Source: Phytophthora colocasiae (Eukaryota; Oomycota; Peronosporomycetes; Peronosporales; Peronosporaceae). From it: a stretch of 64,000 bases of DNA. The stretch covers positions 1 to 64,000 of the forward strand of contig JAGKQI010000073.1 of NCBI GenBank assembly GCA_018806915.1. The letters are read 5' to 3'. A program made the translations under genes and the position numbers. The notes under the pieces were generated by a model. The model saw nothing but the letters and a program-made list of their open reading frames with translations. It had not been told where the DNA came from and ran no database searches. Below, one piece after another: positions 43,116 to 53,069 of this stretch (position 1 is the stretch's first letter; each line of letters opens with the position of its first letter).

Positions 43116-46100
43116 TTAGAAGAGTAACTCATCCTCGTCGACAGCCGCGTTGGCGTCGACCAGCCGAGCACTACGGCGGAGTTGAGGGAGTCCCTGTTCT
43201 TTTCGCCGAGTACTCTCGAACAATGTGATCAGCGCATCAAAGTCAGGGCGTAGGGAAGTCGCGGGCAACCAACTCGTCTCGTAGGTAGCAAGTAGTACTA
43301 GATACTGCAACTCGCCGGCTTTCTTTCTTCGAGCAAGTATGTCGACCACCGGTAGACTCGCTCCGGCGAAAGCAGTTTCTTCAGATCCAATGACAAGTCG
43401 TTCGATATAGCTCGTCGAGGGTAAGTCTTCCTTAGCGAGAGGACCCTCGTCATCCTCACCCGGAGTAGTAGTAATGCCTTCAGGTACTTCGGTAGGGAAG
43501 GGCCGACTCCAGCGACCCTGGAAAGGTTTGAGTCGGTTTACATTGATAGTGACTACTCGGTTGGGGTGAGTTGGTATGGCGACCCGGTAGGCGTTCTCAC
43601 CAACAGTGCCAACTATACGGTAGGGGCCGTGCCAGGAGAAAGCCAATTTCTTCGAAGTCTTCTCTCCCCGGCGAGCTCTGAAATATTGGTAGACCCAAAC
43701 TGCATCACCTTCCTCAAACTTAGTAGCGACCTGATTTTGTAGTCGTTGTCCGTGGCGACTCTGGGCCTTAAGTAGTTGTCTTTCTACCAGTCGGCGGGTA
43801 TCACGAAGCGATAAGTAGAGTCGTCGACGGTAAGTAGCGACCTCGTTGCTTTTCCACTGAGCGGAGGTGTTCAGGAACGCCAAGTCGAGAGGCAATACGG
43901 GGTCACGGCCGTACAGACTGAAGAATGGAGAGTCACCGAGAGCCTCGTGGTAGGAAGTACGATAAGCGAAGAGTACTCTAGGTAGATACAAGTCCCAGTC
44001 ATCTTGAGACTCACTTACATACATGCGCAGCATTCCGATCAGAGTCCCATTAAAGCGTTCGACGAGTCCCTGAGTCTGAGGGTGGTAAGCAGCTCCGAAC
44101 AGCTTTTTAATTCCCAGAGTCTCATACAGCGACCTCGCTAACTCGGAGATAAAATTCGACCCTTGATCACTTAGTAGTTTTTCAGGCACTCCATGTCGCG
44201 AGATCACTTCGTTCACCATAACTTCCACGAAAGTCACAGAGTCCAAACGTTCGACCGCAAAAGCTTCTACCCACCGAGTGAAGTAGTCAGCAAATACTAG
44301 GATGAACTTGTTGCCTCTTGGAGTAGTTACGAGCGGACCGACTGCATCCACCACGAGGAGTGAAAAGGGACCAGACAGTTCTTGAATCGGCATTTTCTGC
44401 ATGAGTCCATTCCGCCAAGGGCGGTAACCTTTGCCACTTCCACAGACCGTACACTCGCGGACATATTCAGCGACGTCCTTCTTCCAACCATGCCAGTAGG
44501 CGTGCTTTCGCACCTTGTCCATAGTTTTGGTGACTCCTACGTGCGCAGCAAAGACGTCGGAGTGGCAGTGATGCAGTACAGTTGCGACGTAAGTAACAGG
44601 GATCACAGGTACTTCCAGTGATCGAGCTGGGCCAGCTCGAGCTTTCAAATGAACTCGCCGCATTAGGATCCCGTTCTTCACGGTGTAGTGAGGAGCCAAG
44701 GACAATACCTTCGCTCGCAGTTGGGCATCTAGTGCTAGGGCGCCACTCTCTAGGAAGGCAATCATAGCGAGTATCCACGGGGTGCGTTTCTGCTCTTCCT
44801 TAAAGCGTGCCTGATCCAGCCCGAAAACGTCAATGGGGGAAACTAGTAGTTGTTCTTCGTCCAGAGGAATCTCCCCCGGCGGCGGGGCCGGAGTGGCAGC
44901 TTCAGCAGTAAGTTCTTCGACGGGGAGTCGCTCCCCGACCACGACTTGATCACTTCCTCCGGTACTAGTAGGAGTAGTTCCAGCGACTTCGTCGGTCGCG
45001 ACTTCAGTCTCGCCCTCCCCGACCAGGGCAGGAACCGGTTCATTCTCGTTAGCTTCGTTCAGTAGGTCTGCCATAGTAACAGCGTTGACTGTCACTGCAT
45101 GTAGTCTAGAGAGTCCATCAACGTGACCCATGGAAGTACCTGGCCGGTGATACACTTTGAACCGTAACTGGGACAACTCCATCGCCCACCTGGCTAGCTT
45201 AGCGTTGCTAGTCCTGTTCGCGTCACTGAACACCCACAGTAGTGCCTTGTGGTCGGTGAAGAGGTCGAACTCACAACGGTCGAGGTAGCACCTGAACTTG
45301 CGAGTCGCCCACACGATTCCCCAACACTCAATTTCCGAAGTACCATCCTGGTGGTTCACCCAGTTCTTCTCGGATCCAACTAACAGCTTACTTGCGTAGG
45401 CGATAGCTCGGTCGCGACCCGCGACTTCTTGCATCAAGCAGACACCCACGGCCAGCTTCGAGGAGTCGACATAAAGCTTAAACCGTTTGTGGAAGTCGGG
45501 GTAGACTAAAATAGGGGGCTCGACTAGCTTACGTTTCAGTTGCACGAAAGCAGACTCGCAGTCAGGACTCCACTCGAAAGGAACACCCTTGGCCTTCAGC
45601 CTCTCAATGGGTGCAGAGATAGCTGCATACCCCGGTATGTACCTCCGGAAGTAACTAGTCAGGCCCAGGAACGCGCGAACTGCACGGAGGTCACTGGGTC
45701 GCTCGACATTCATGACTGCCTTTACCTTCTCAGGGTTAGGAAGTATGCCGGAGGGAGTGACTATGTGACCGAGGAAAGCTACTTGGTCACGACCCCACTT
45801 GCACTTCTTCATCTTGAGTTTAAAACCGGCAGTCCTGAAGCGCTCGAGTACTTGTCGAAGTCGCACAAGGTGAGTTGGGAAGTCGTCACTGAATACTACA
45901 CAGTCGTCCAAGTAGACTAAGCAAGTCCTCCACTTCAAGTCAACAAGTACTCCTTCCATAAGTCGCTCAAAAGCAGGTACTGCGTTGCACAGTCCAAACG
46001 GCATAACTAGCCACTCGAACAGCCCGAACTTGCAGGCGAAGGCTGTCTTTCCGACGCTTTCCGCGGCCATCGGTACATTCCAGTACCCCGAGGCAATGTC

Positions 46101-46652
46101 CATGGTAGAGAAAAGCTTAGCGTTTCCTAGCACATCCAGGATGTCGTCGATGAGGGGCATCGGGTAACAGTCTTTCACAGTCACTGCATTGAGTCGCCGG
46201 TAGTCGATGCAGAAGCGAATACCTCCGTCGGGCTTGCGAATCATCAGAACGGGACTAGCCCAAGGACTACTTGATGGTTGAATGAGTCCCAAGTCCAGAT
46301 ACTGTTGCACTTCGGCTTCCATCACATCGCCTTCGGCTTTCGAGACGCGGTAGGGTCGCTGTTTGATAGGGGGGTGGTCACCAGTGTCTATCTCGAACTC
46401 AAGTAAGTGAGTCCGACCGGGTTTCATGGAAGTCTCGACAAACAAGTCTCTAAAAGACCCGAGTGTCTGCCTGAACAATCCCTTCTGTTCCTCACTCAGC
46501 TTCGAACCGGTGAAGTCGACTGCAAACTCATCAGCTAGTTCCTTTTCGAGATTTGGCATGGAGTGGAGTGACAAGTCAGGAGTAGCGCCGGCAGCACTCA
46601 CTACTGAATGCACCCAGTCTCCCTCAGTGGTTCCCCTGGATTCGACAGGTCT
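43116..46652 (-). CDS. Element 2 pol: reverse transcriptase, RNase H, integrase, chromodomain-like tail
   Basis: RT: FCIDYRRLNAVTVKDCYPMP and catalytic YLDD (CLVYLDDCVVFSDD). RNase H: LYVDSSKLAVGVCLMQ and TDHKALLWVF. Integrase: zinc HHCC (VLHHCHSDVFAAHVGVTKTM, CTVCGSGK), then DDE (LLVVDAVGPL, LSDQGSNFIS, YHPQTQGLVERFNG). Then the GPY/F module WHGPYRIVGTVGENAYRV, and near the C-terminus VVDILARRKKAGELQYLVLL...ETSWLPATSL, which resembles a chromodomain; that would make this a chromovirus-like element. The frame is open directly after the UGA at 46655-46653 and in phase with the upstream protease frame. The first usable ATG is internal, so expression by readthrough is likely. Confidence 0.93.
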   Translation of the reverse strand, partial: RPVESRGTTEGDWVHSVVSAAGATPDLSLHSMPNLEKELADEFAVDFTGSKLSEEQKGLFRQTLGSFRDLFVETSMKPGRTHLLEFEIDTGDHPPIKQRPYRVSKAEGDVMEAEVQQYLDLGLIQPSSSPWASPVLMIRKPDGGIRFCIDYRRLNAVTVKDCYPMPLIDDILDVLGNAKLFSTMDIASGYWNVPMAAESVGKTAFACKFGLFEWLVMPFGLCNAVPAFERLMEGVLVDLKWRTCLVYLDDCVVFSDDFPTHLVRLRQVLERFRTAGFKLKMKKCKWGRDQVAFLGHIVTPSGILPNPEKVKAVMNVERPSDLRAVRAFLGLTSYFRRYIPGYAAISAPIERLKAKGVPFEWSPDCESAFVQLKRKLVEPPILVYPDFHKRFKLYVDSSKLAVGVCLMQEVAGRDRAIAYASKLLVGSEKNWVNHQDGTSEIECWGIVWATRKFRCYLDRCEFDLFTDHKALLWVFSDANRTSNAKLARWAMELSQLRFKVYHRPGTSMGHVDGLSRLHAVTVNAVTMADLLNEANENEPVPALVGEGETEVATDEVAGTTPTSTGGSDQVVVGERLPVEELTAEAATPAPPPGEIPLDEEQLLVSPIDVFGLDQARFKEEQKRTPWILAMIAFLESGALALDAQLRAKVLSLAPHYTVKNGILMRRVHLKARAGPARSLEVPVIPVTYVATVLHHCHSDVFAAHVGVTKTMDKVRKHAYWHGWKKDVAEYVRECTVCGSGKGYRPWRNGLMQKMPIQELSGPFSLLVVDAVGPLVTTPRGNKFILVFADYFTRWVEAFAVERLDSVTFVEVMVNEVISRHGVPEKLLSDQGSNFISELARSLYETLGIKKLFGAAYHPQTQGLVERFNGTLIGMLRMYVSESQDDWDLYLPRVLFAYRTSYHEALGDSPFFSLYGRDPVLPLDLAFLNTSAQWKSNEVATYRRRLYLSLRDTRRLVERQLLKAQSRHGQRLQNQVATKFEEGDAVWVYQYFRARRGEKTSKKLAFSWHGPYRIVGTVGENAYRVAIPTHPNRVVTINVNRLKPFQGRWSRPFPTEVPEGITTTPGEDDEGPLAKEDLPSTSYIERLVIGSEETAFAGASLPVVDILARRKKAGELQYLVLLATYETSWLPATSLRPDFDALITLFESTRRKEQGLPQLRRSARLVDANAAVDEDELLF

Positions 46653-46655
46653 TCA
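46653..46655 (-). other. In-frame UGA between protease and pol frames
   Basis: Context AGT GAC TGA AGA CCT. Upstream and downstream codons are in one phase, with no other stop until 43116. Candidate readthrough codon. Confidence 0.7.
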
Positions 46656-49415
46656 GTCACTACTTCGTGGAGAAGTCACCGGGGACTCGAACTCGAAAGC
46701 CGACTCCGGCACTACTGTGGCGGCAGCGACCAGAGTACCCTTCTTGATGATCAGTTCTTCGGTAGAAGCATTGCAGACCTCGACTAATAATTTTCCTTGA
46801 TTCACAGTACATAGCGTACGGGCAACTCGCACGGTCCCGTCCAGTCCGGGGACACCTTCAACTAGCACTGTTTGTCCCCCACTTGCATGACCTCGGACTT
46901 CGGACACTACTAATGCTTGACCCCCAGGACAGATACGAACAGTCGAACTCACTCGGGCCGAGTGCACTTCTTCGACCCTGGGAGTACCCAACGAGAACAC
47001 TTCACCTGTGTCCTTCAGAGTCACAGAGTTGGTATCTAAGTCGACGACAGCTCGGAACTGTCGGAGTGAGTCGGTTCCAAGTATCACATCCACGTGCATG
47101 TGATCGACAACCACAAAAGGTCGAACAATCTCCAGGGACCCAAGTCTGAGAGGCAGGTCGGCAACACCTCGTATCTTGAGTTGGTGACCCGACACTCCGT
47201 TCAAGTTTCCATTGTATGGTCGCAGAGAGTCATTAGCTCGGCCTACCCGACGGAGTACTTTACGGTCGATCAAGCTCACTACCGCTCCAGAGTCAATAAG
47301 TATATCAACAGGGACACAGTCGACATATCCAGGAGAAGTAGCTTCCACACCGCCCACTGAGCCAATCACTCGCTTACCTTCTGGTACTACATCGGTGTCT
47401 TCACTCCCGTCGAGTACATCTAGCTCGACCAGTCCAGTCTTCCGAGAGTCATCGTTTCCTTCCTGAGTAGGGACTCGCACGGGATCAGTCACTACGTATG
47501 CGTACTCGTACACGCTGTTCGAGTCTTCACGCGAACAACGAGGCCCCAGTTCTTCGATCTTCTGACCAGTCAAGGAGGAGTGGTCGAAGCGCACTTGCTT
47601 CGGGCTCCGCGTTTTTCGCGACGGTAAAGCTGTCTTTAGGCAGTCGTCACACCTGTCTTCTCGCTCTTTCAACTTAGCTCGGATGAGTGGACCTTCACTC
47701 AAGTACTTCTCCATTATCACACCCACGATGCGTTTCATCACGGAGCTACTCATCGCTCGATAGAACTGCGCTACTTTCGCCAGAGCTCGTTCCTCAAGAT
47801 CATTATCTCCCCAATCGACTTCCGGGAGAGCTAAGTCACTCAGGAGCGGCGACCCACAGTCGACACATACGGGGTTTACCTTTTCTTCCTCCTTGACTAA
47901 GTAGTACACCATTCTTCGGACTAGAGCATTCCATTTAGGATCCAGGCGTTTTCTTCGTCGGGAGGACACAGTCACTGCGTTGACTGCATGACAGGGGTTT
48001 TCTGACAAGTCGATAGCCACGTTCGCTATCACAGTCTCCTCAACACTTGAGTCAGTGGGCCTGTCGTCGCTTACTCCAGCTTGGTTATAGTTCGAAGTGA
48101 CTTCAGTCTCTCCACCTCCTACATCACGTTCGTCCGAATCAGCGACTCCCTCATGATCGTGGAAGTAGTCGTTTTCCTTCGACCCCCTCAAGTCGCTAAA
48201 GTCACGGTTAGCTCGCTTAGCTGCATTAGTAGCGGCTAGCGTCTTCCGATACCAGGCAGTCCAGTATTCGGGAGTAGCGAGCGCTCCCGGTGACGACTCC
48301 CTCGTTCGACTTATGACTTCTTCTGGGATTCCCAATACGGTGCTCAGGTCGGCTAGTGACATTTTCTGCGACTGCGACGCATTCATTTCCACTCTCTTCT
48401 TGAGTTCTACTTCGTCCAACGGAAAGAGTCGCTCCTCGAGCTCTTTGTCGTATTCTTCTGTTTCTTCTAGTACTCCATTATTTACTCCTTCAGTTAGTTC
48501 ATCCAGTTCCTCTTCGGAAAACACTCTGGTAAGTTCAGTAATCGCCCCCGCGGCGCTACTCTTAGTGCTCGCCTTACCCCCACCATCCGCATCGGTGGTA
48601 GGCGACTCACTCGCAGTCTCACTCAGTTCTATTTCACCTTGGGTTTCCCGGGTCACACTCGCAGCCTCGACCCCAGTTCGTGTGACTTCTTCTTCAGTTA
48701 GATCACTCACCAGTTCGCCAGTAGTTAGTCCAGTAGCGACTTCGGCAGTGTTCGCCTCACCCCCACCATTAGCATCGGTGGTAGACGGCACACTTGCAGT
48801 CTCATTCGCTACTCCGTCAGTCTTGTTAGTAGTCACTCCGGGTGTATCTTCACTAGTCTCGTTATTCGTCAGTTGATGATCAGTCTCGTCACGTAATTCT
48901 TCACGGTTCTTCGTAGGTTCGTCTCTATTCTCGCTCGTATCGGGGTCGAAAATGCTCTCATCGAACTCAGGACAGTCACTTTCACTTTCATCATCACCTT
49001 CGGGCTGCAACTCAGTGACTCCCAAGTCACCAGAGGAAGTAGTTTCTTCTTTCACACTTGTTTCATTAGTCACCCACTCGCAGTGGACAACTTCACTCTT
49101 TGCGCGGGGCGCGGTCCAGTAGTTTACCGGGTTCGACTTCGCCCGAACCTCATCTTCATACTCTTCGGCGTTAGGGTCCTTCAGTGAGTCCCCGACGTAG
49201 GCCGTAGTCAGACAACTCGCTTCAACATCCTCACCCGCAATTTTATCAGTCTCAATCATGTTCACTCCATTTTCAGTCGTTGTTCTCTTTACTGTCTCAG
49301 TTGAACTCACTCCATTTCCATAACAAGTAGTAGTGGACTTGGAAGTGACTTCACTCAAGTCACTTAGCTGGCAGGAGGAAGGAGTGACTTCACCCTTCCC
49401 TTCCTCCAGCCCCCT
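46656..49415 (-). CDS. Element 2 protease-containing frame
   Basis: Open in the gag phase from the codon after the gag UGA (RGLEEGKGEVTPSSCQL) to the UGA at 46655. A long acidic, Thr/Ser-rich spacer of about 500 residues precedes a Cys motif region (VCVDCGSPL, CDDCLKT) and then a retropepsin: VDILIDSGAVVSLIDRKVLR with active-site DSGA, and later VDVILGTDSLRQF. The 900-residue length is unusual, as gypsy proteases are normally about 100-150 residues. There is no good ATG near its start, which supports expression as an extension of gag. Confidence 0.85.
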
Positions 49416-49418
49416 TCA
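49416..49418 (-). other. In-frame UGA between gag and protease frames
   Basis: Context CAA CAC TGA AGG GGG. It ends gag, and the same phase stays open for more than 900 further codons. Both element-2 UGAs are followed by AGR. Confidence 0.7.
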
Positions 49419-51824
49419 GTGTTGACTAGAGCTTGCTGTAACCCCAGCCTTCTGGACTAGCTGGTTCAGCGCCTCCCTCGACGGGCAGTTGGCCACCACG
49501 TGGTCCGCACCTCCACACAGGAAGCAGGCCCTAGGGCCTCGACTGGCTTGGTAGTTAGAGCGAGAATTCGAGTTAGTGTTTTGCGACTGCTGTTGCTGTT
49601 GGCGTTGGTTCGACTGCTGCTGACGCTGGTAAACTCGGGGTAGCTCACACTCGACGTAAACGTGGCCAGTTCCTTGGCAGTTCGAACAGGTCGAGTTGTT
49701 CCTACGACAGTTCAGTCGACTGCACCCCAGCGTGTGACACCTCCCGCACACGATGTGACCCTCCTGAGTGTACAAGTCAGGTCCCTGTCGGATACCTCGA
49801 GTAGGAGTCACCGGTAGAGAAGTAGTTGGCTGAATCGCATACACTCCTTGACTAGTAGCAGGCATTGCCTGGTACTGAATAGCAGCTGCAGTAGTTCCAC
49901 CCGGAGTAGCAGCCGGAGTAGCGACTTGCACTTGTTGTTGCGCTAGGAGACTCTGAGTTTGTTGCATCACAGTCAGCATTTGCTTCATCAAGTCATCGTT
50001 GGCAGTCGACTTAGGAGGTTCGTCTTCAAAGTCAGCGTCGTCCTCCACTGGTAGGTGCTGGTTCTTGTACAGAAGCACGGCTACAGCTTGAGGAATCGAG
50101 TTCACCAAGGAAGTGTCAAGTGTGTTTCGCCACTGCTTATTACGGAGCCCTGACAGGAAATACTGGTATCTCATTTCGGGGTCAAAGTACTGAGCGGCGT
50201 CACAGAGACTCGAAATTAAGTCGCCCCACACTTCGGCCGACATACCTCGGGATCGTTTAGTCACCTTCAGTCGCTCAATCATCTGGAGTGGAGTCTGACA
50301 CACGAACTGGTTGTGGAAGCGAGTCCTCAGAGTGTTGAAGTCGTTAATCTGGGAGTAAGTCCACCATTCCTCACCAGTTTTGCCCTTAAGACACTCCCTG
50401 AAGGCACTCAACCGTAGGGAGTCGTCAAGACCTTCAGTAGCCCTCTCGAATGCACTCCAGAAGGATCGGGCTTTGTCTGCCGAGGCACCATCAGAGTAAA
50501 AAGGCTGAATCATTCGGACTGCATTCTTGATGTTGGACGGCATACCCAGCGGTGGTCGAGTCACTTGGCCCACAGGTTGTTGGTAGTTCGGAGTGTATTG
50601 ACCGGGAAGTTGACTGGGAACCGGAGAGTACGGTTGGCTACCCAAGCCACTCGCGAGTTGTCCAGCAGTCACCGAGGTCGGAGCAGTCACGGGAGGGGGT
50701 AGACTAGTGGCTTGTAGCTGCTGTTGGCCCCAGTACGCTGCCTGCCCGGCAGTCGCTTGCTGGTAACTAGTAGTGGCAGGAGTCATCGCAGGAACTGAAG
50801 TCAACGGCGGAGCCACACTCATAGGAGTCATAAGTGCACTGCTAGGGGGTACTTGAGTAGCAGGGGCTTGAGTCACTTGAGGAGGAGCGGAGGTAGCCGC
50901 ATGGGAGATAGGGGCTGGCGTGCAGTAGGAGAACCCGGCCGCTGCCGACCATCCTATTGGCTGGATAAACGGATTGTTCAGTCCGGTGCCAGGATTGCCA
51001 GGAGTCGCTCCAAGCGTCACGTTCTGATAACTCGGGATCGCCGAGCGAGCAGACTGAGGTACACTTGCGGCAGGAGTCATCACCGGAGCAGTAGGTGGTT
51101 GTCCAGGGACTTGACTACTCCACACAGTTGGGTTAGTCCCCGCTGTACTAGTCACTACATTCACGCCAGTCGCTGCACTAGGGGTATAACCAGGTTGAGC
51201 CATCAGTTGAGGTGGATACAAGTAGAGCTTGGTGGCATCGACTACTCCCATAGTCGCAACTCCCGGCTGAGTCGCTGACGGAGTAGGGGGAATGGGGAGC
51301 ACTGGAGTCACCGGCTGCGTCGCGGGCTGGCTAGTCAAGGGAGTCGAAGCTTGAAAGTGAGTCTCACCCCGGGGCACTGAAGTCGCAGTAGCGAGTCCAA
51401 CACTCGAGGTCACCTCTCGTAAAGTAAATCCGCCGTGGGCAGTAACAGGACTAGCAAGTGGTCTAGCTTCTCCTCTCCTGGGCTCCGAGAGACTTCGGGT
51501 CAGCCGAGGCCTAGCAGGAGGAGGTTGTTGTACTGGGCGAGTAGAACCAAGAGCGGCCCGCCTCACCATGGCCTGGACCGAGGTCAGTCCTCCAGGAGCA
51601 GTTAGACTCGGCCTCCCCGGGTGCGTAGTAGCTGGAGGTCCACCAAGTCCAAACCACGAAGTCGCAGGTTGGCTGTCACTGCCTCCTGGACTCGCAGGAG
51701 TCACCGTAGGTGGGCGACTTATTCCTCCCCCGAACCAGGAAGTAGCAGATGGGCCCGTGCCACCGTTTTCACTCGAGGTAGTGCTTCTGTCGTCATCTCC
51801 GACACCAGGTCCAAACGACGACAT
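49416..51824 (-). CDS. Element 2 gag
   Basis: First ATG at 51824 (MSSFGPGVGDDDRSTT), although the phase is open further upstream. A long Pro/Thr/Ser/Gln-rich N-terminus is followed by a capsid-like domain (MIQPFYSDGASADKARSFWS, AFRECLKGKTGEEWW, TLRTRFHNQFVCQTPLQMIE) of retrotransposon gag type. A nucleocapsid with two canonical CX2CX4HX4C knuckles follows (CSNCQGTGHVYVEC, CFLCGGADHVVANC), plus an upstream Cys cluster. It packages element RNA in cytoplasmic particles. It ends at the UGA at 49416-49418. Confidence 0.9.
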   Translation of the reverse strand: MSSFGPGVGDDDRSTTSSENGGTGPSATSWFGGGISRPPTVTPASPGGSDSQPATSWFGLGGPPATTHPGRPSLTAPGGLTSVQAMVRRAALGSTRPVQQPPPARPRLTRSLSEPRRGEARPLASPVTAHGGFTLREVTSSVGLATATSVPRGETHFQASTPLTSQPATQPVTPVLPIPPTPSATQPGVATMGVVDATKLYLYPPQLMAQPGYTPSAATGVNVVTSTAGTNPTVWSSQVPGQPPTAPVMTPAASVPQSARSAIPSYQNVTLGATPGNPGTGLNNPFIQPIGWSAAAGFSYCTPAPISHAATSAPPQVTQAPATQVPPSSALMTPMSVAPPLTSVPAMTPATTSYQQATAGQAAYWGQQQLQATSLPPPVTAPTSVTAGQLASGLGSQPYSPVPSQLPGQYTPNYQQPVGQVTRPPLGMPSNIKNAVRMIQPFYSDGASADKARSFWSAFERATEGLDDSLRLSAFRECLKGKTGEEWWTYSQINDFNTLRTRFHNQFVCQTPLQMIERLKVTKRSRGMSAEVWGDLISSLCDAAQYFDPEMRYQYFLSGLRNKQWRNTLDTSLVNSIPQAVAVLLYKNQHLPVEDDADFEDEPPKSTANDDLMKQMLTVMQQTQSLLAQQQVQVATPAATPGGTTAAAIQYQAMPATSQGVYAIQPTTSLPVTPTRGIRQGPDLYTQEGHIVCGRCHTLGCSRLNCRRNNSTCSNCQGTGHVYVECELPRVYQRQQQSNQRQQQQQSQNTNSNSRSNYQASRGPRACFLCGGADHVVANCPSREALNQLVQKAGVTASSSQH

Positions 51825-52204
51825 CTCGATTTCGGGTTCTTGCTCGTCTCTTTCTCTCTCTTCTTGTGCAGCCTTGAGTTCGGGTAGTTGTCGCACTCCC
51901 GCCCAGACGAACCACTCAGTCAACCAACTGACAACTAGTTGGTAGGACAAGAGTACTTCACTTCCACGTCCAAGTGGTCACTCGAAGTTCACTTTCAGAG
52001 ACCTTCACCGGCTTGATTTGCGTCACCGGAACGGGTCGGATCCCGTCCTTTAGTGTAGTAGTAGAACACCTCCCTAGTTGACCCCTGTCGAACTAGCAGT
52101 GTTGTGACTCTTCACTCCTCAGTAAGTGAGAGCAGTTCTCTCTCCGGTAGCAGATCTTGTAGGTGTAGTCTTCTTTCAGAGCTCACTCCGAGAACCCTTC
52201 TCCA

Positions 52205-52231
52205 GCAGGCAAGTACCCTGCTTCTCCACCA
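52205..52231 (-). other. Candidate primer-binding site of element 2
   Basis: Reading the minus strand from the 5' LTR end (GGTCGCGACA), two bases later comes TGGTGGAGAAGCAGGG. TGG is expected for a tRNA CCA end. The tRNA species was not identified. Confidence 0.4.
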
Positions 52232-52233
52232 CT

Positions 52234-52663
52234 TGTCGCGACCTGTTAAGGATCGGGTACTAGCGGGCTGTTATGTGAGTGCGGGTCCGGGCAGGGAGCT
52301 TAAGACTTAACTTGAACAAATATAAGTAACTTGTTATTGCTTGTCTTCTTAGCAGGTAAAATCACGACTGACTAGTTATATAGGGAGCTCATTTCACTCC
52401 AATGCACACTTTGTAGGGACGACTCCCCGTCGATAGCGTAGGGCGAGAGCCCTCGGAGATGTCCTCCCTCCGCACGACACTCGCGGGAGGACGTTAATGG
52501 ACCGTTCGGGTGTAGTAAAAGGGGACAAGCCCCAGAGAAGACCTCGGACAGTATACTACGCCAAGTAGTCACAACACGGCGAGTACGACGGATTGCAATG
52601 CCCCGAGGCATGGGGCACAGCCGAACTCGCTGGTTCGGGGGTCTCATTCCCGAGCACGGGACA
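52234..52663 (-). repeat. 5' LTR of element 2
   Basis: 430-bp copy of the repeat at 38751-39186, same ends TGTC...GACA. It should hold the promoter for the minus-strand gag-pol transcript. Confidence 0.92.
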
Positions 52664-52667
52664 GTCT
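52664..52667. repeat. 4-bp target-site duplication GTCT, right copy
   Basis: Identical to 38747-38750 and directly abuts the LTR end GGGACA. Confidence 0.85.
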
Positions 52668-52847
52668 GTAGCGAGCTTGATTCACGCGGCATTGTTCCCG
52701 GCGACGATCACTCTTTCTAGGGTTCTCTGCCCCGTGGGGTTTGATTTGATGATCAGATTGCAGCGGGTGCTCACCAGAATCATTGAAAAGAGCTTGGAAG
52801 TTGTCAGGATCGACGAATTCCGGCTCTGGTGATCGTTGTTTAGACTC

Positions 52848-53069
52848 GATCTGACTGTACGGATAGCTCCGTTGAGTGGTTGAACGAACCGATCTGTCGA
52901 AATGGCGTGATCCTCCCACTGCGAACGCAGTTCGACCTGTTGACTTGTGAAAGTCTTCGATCTGACTATACGGATTGCTCCGTTGAGTAGTTGAACGAAC
53001 CGATCTGTCGACATGGCGTGAACCCCCCACTGGGAACGCAGTTCGACCTGTTGACTTGTGAAAGTCTTC
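52848..53069 (-). repeat. 111-bp in-frame tandem duplication in bZIP N-terminus
   Basis: Two copies, 111 bp (37 codons) apart, share for example TTGAACGAACCGATCTGTCG and TCGACCTGTTGACTTGTG, with about ten differences. Confidence 0.8.

Larger units (their letters stand above)
38751..52663 (-). mobile_element. Element 2: intact-looking Ty3/gypsy LTR retrotransposon
   Basis: LTRs of 436 bp (38751-39186) and 430 bp (52234-52663) with TGTC...GACA ends, flanked by the same 4 bp, GTCT, at 38747-38750 and 52664-52667. On the minus strand the order is 5' LTR, gag, protease, RT-RNase H-integrase, antisense ORF, membrane ORFs, 3' LTR. All long frames are open and the LTRs differ mainly by one 6-bp indel, implying recent insertion. 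It interrupts a bZIP gene. At 13.9 kb it is long for a gypsy element; the extra 3.5 kb is between pol and the 3' LTR. Confidence 0.93.

Noticed and set aside
48313..48876. Plus-strand Ser-rich 187-codon ORF
   Set aside because: Antisense of the acidic Thr/Glu-rich spacer in the element 2 protease frame.
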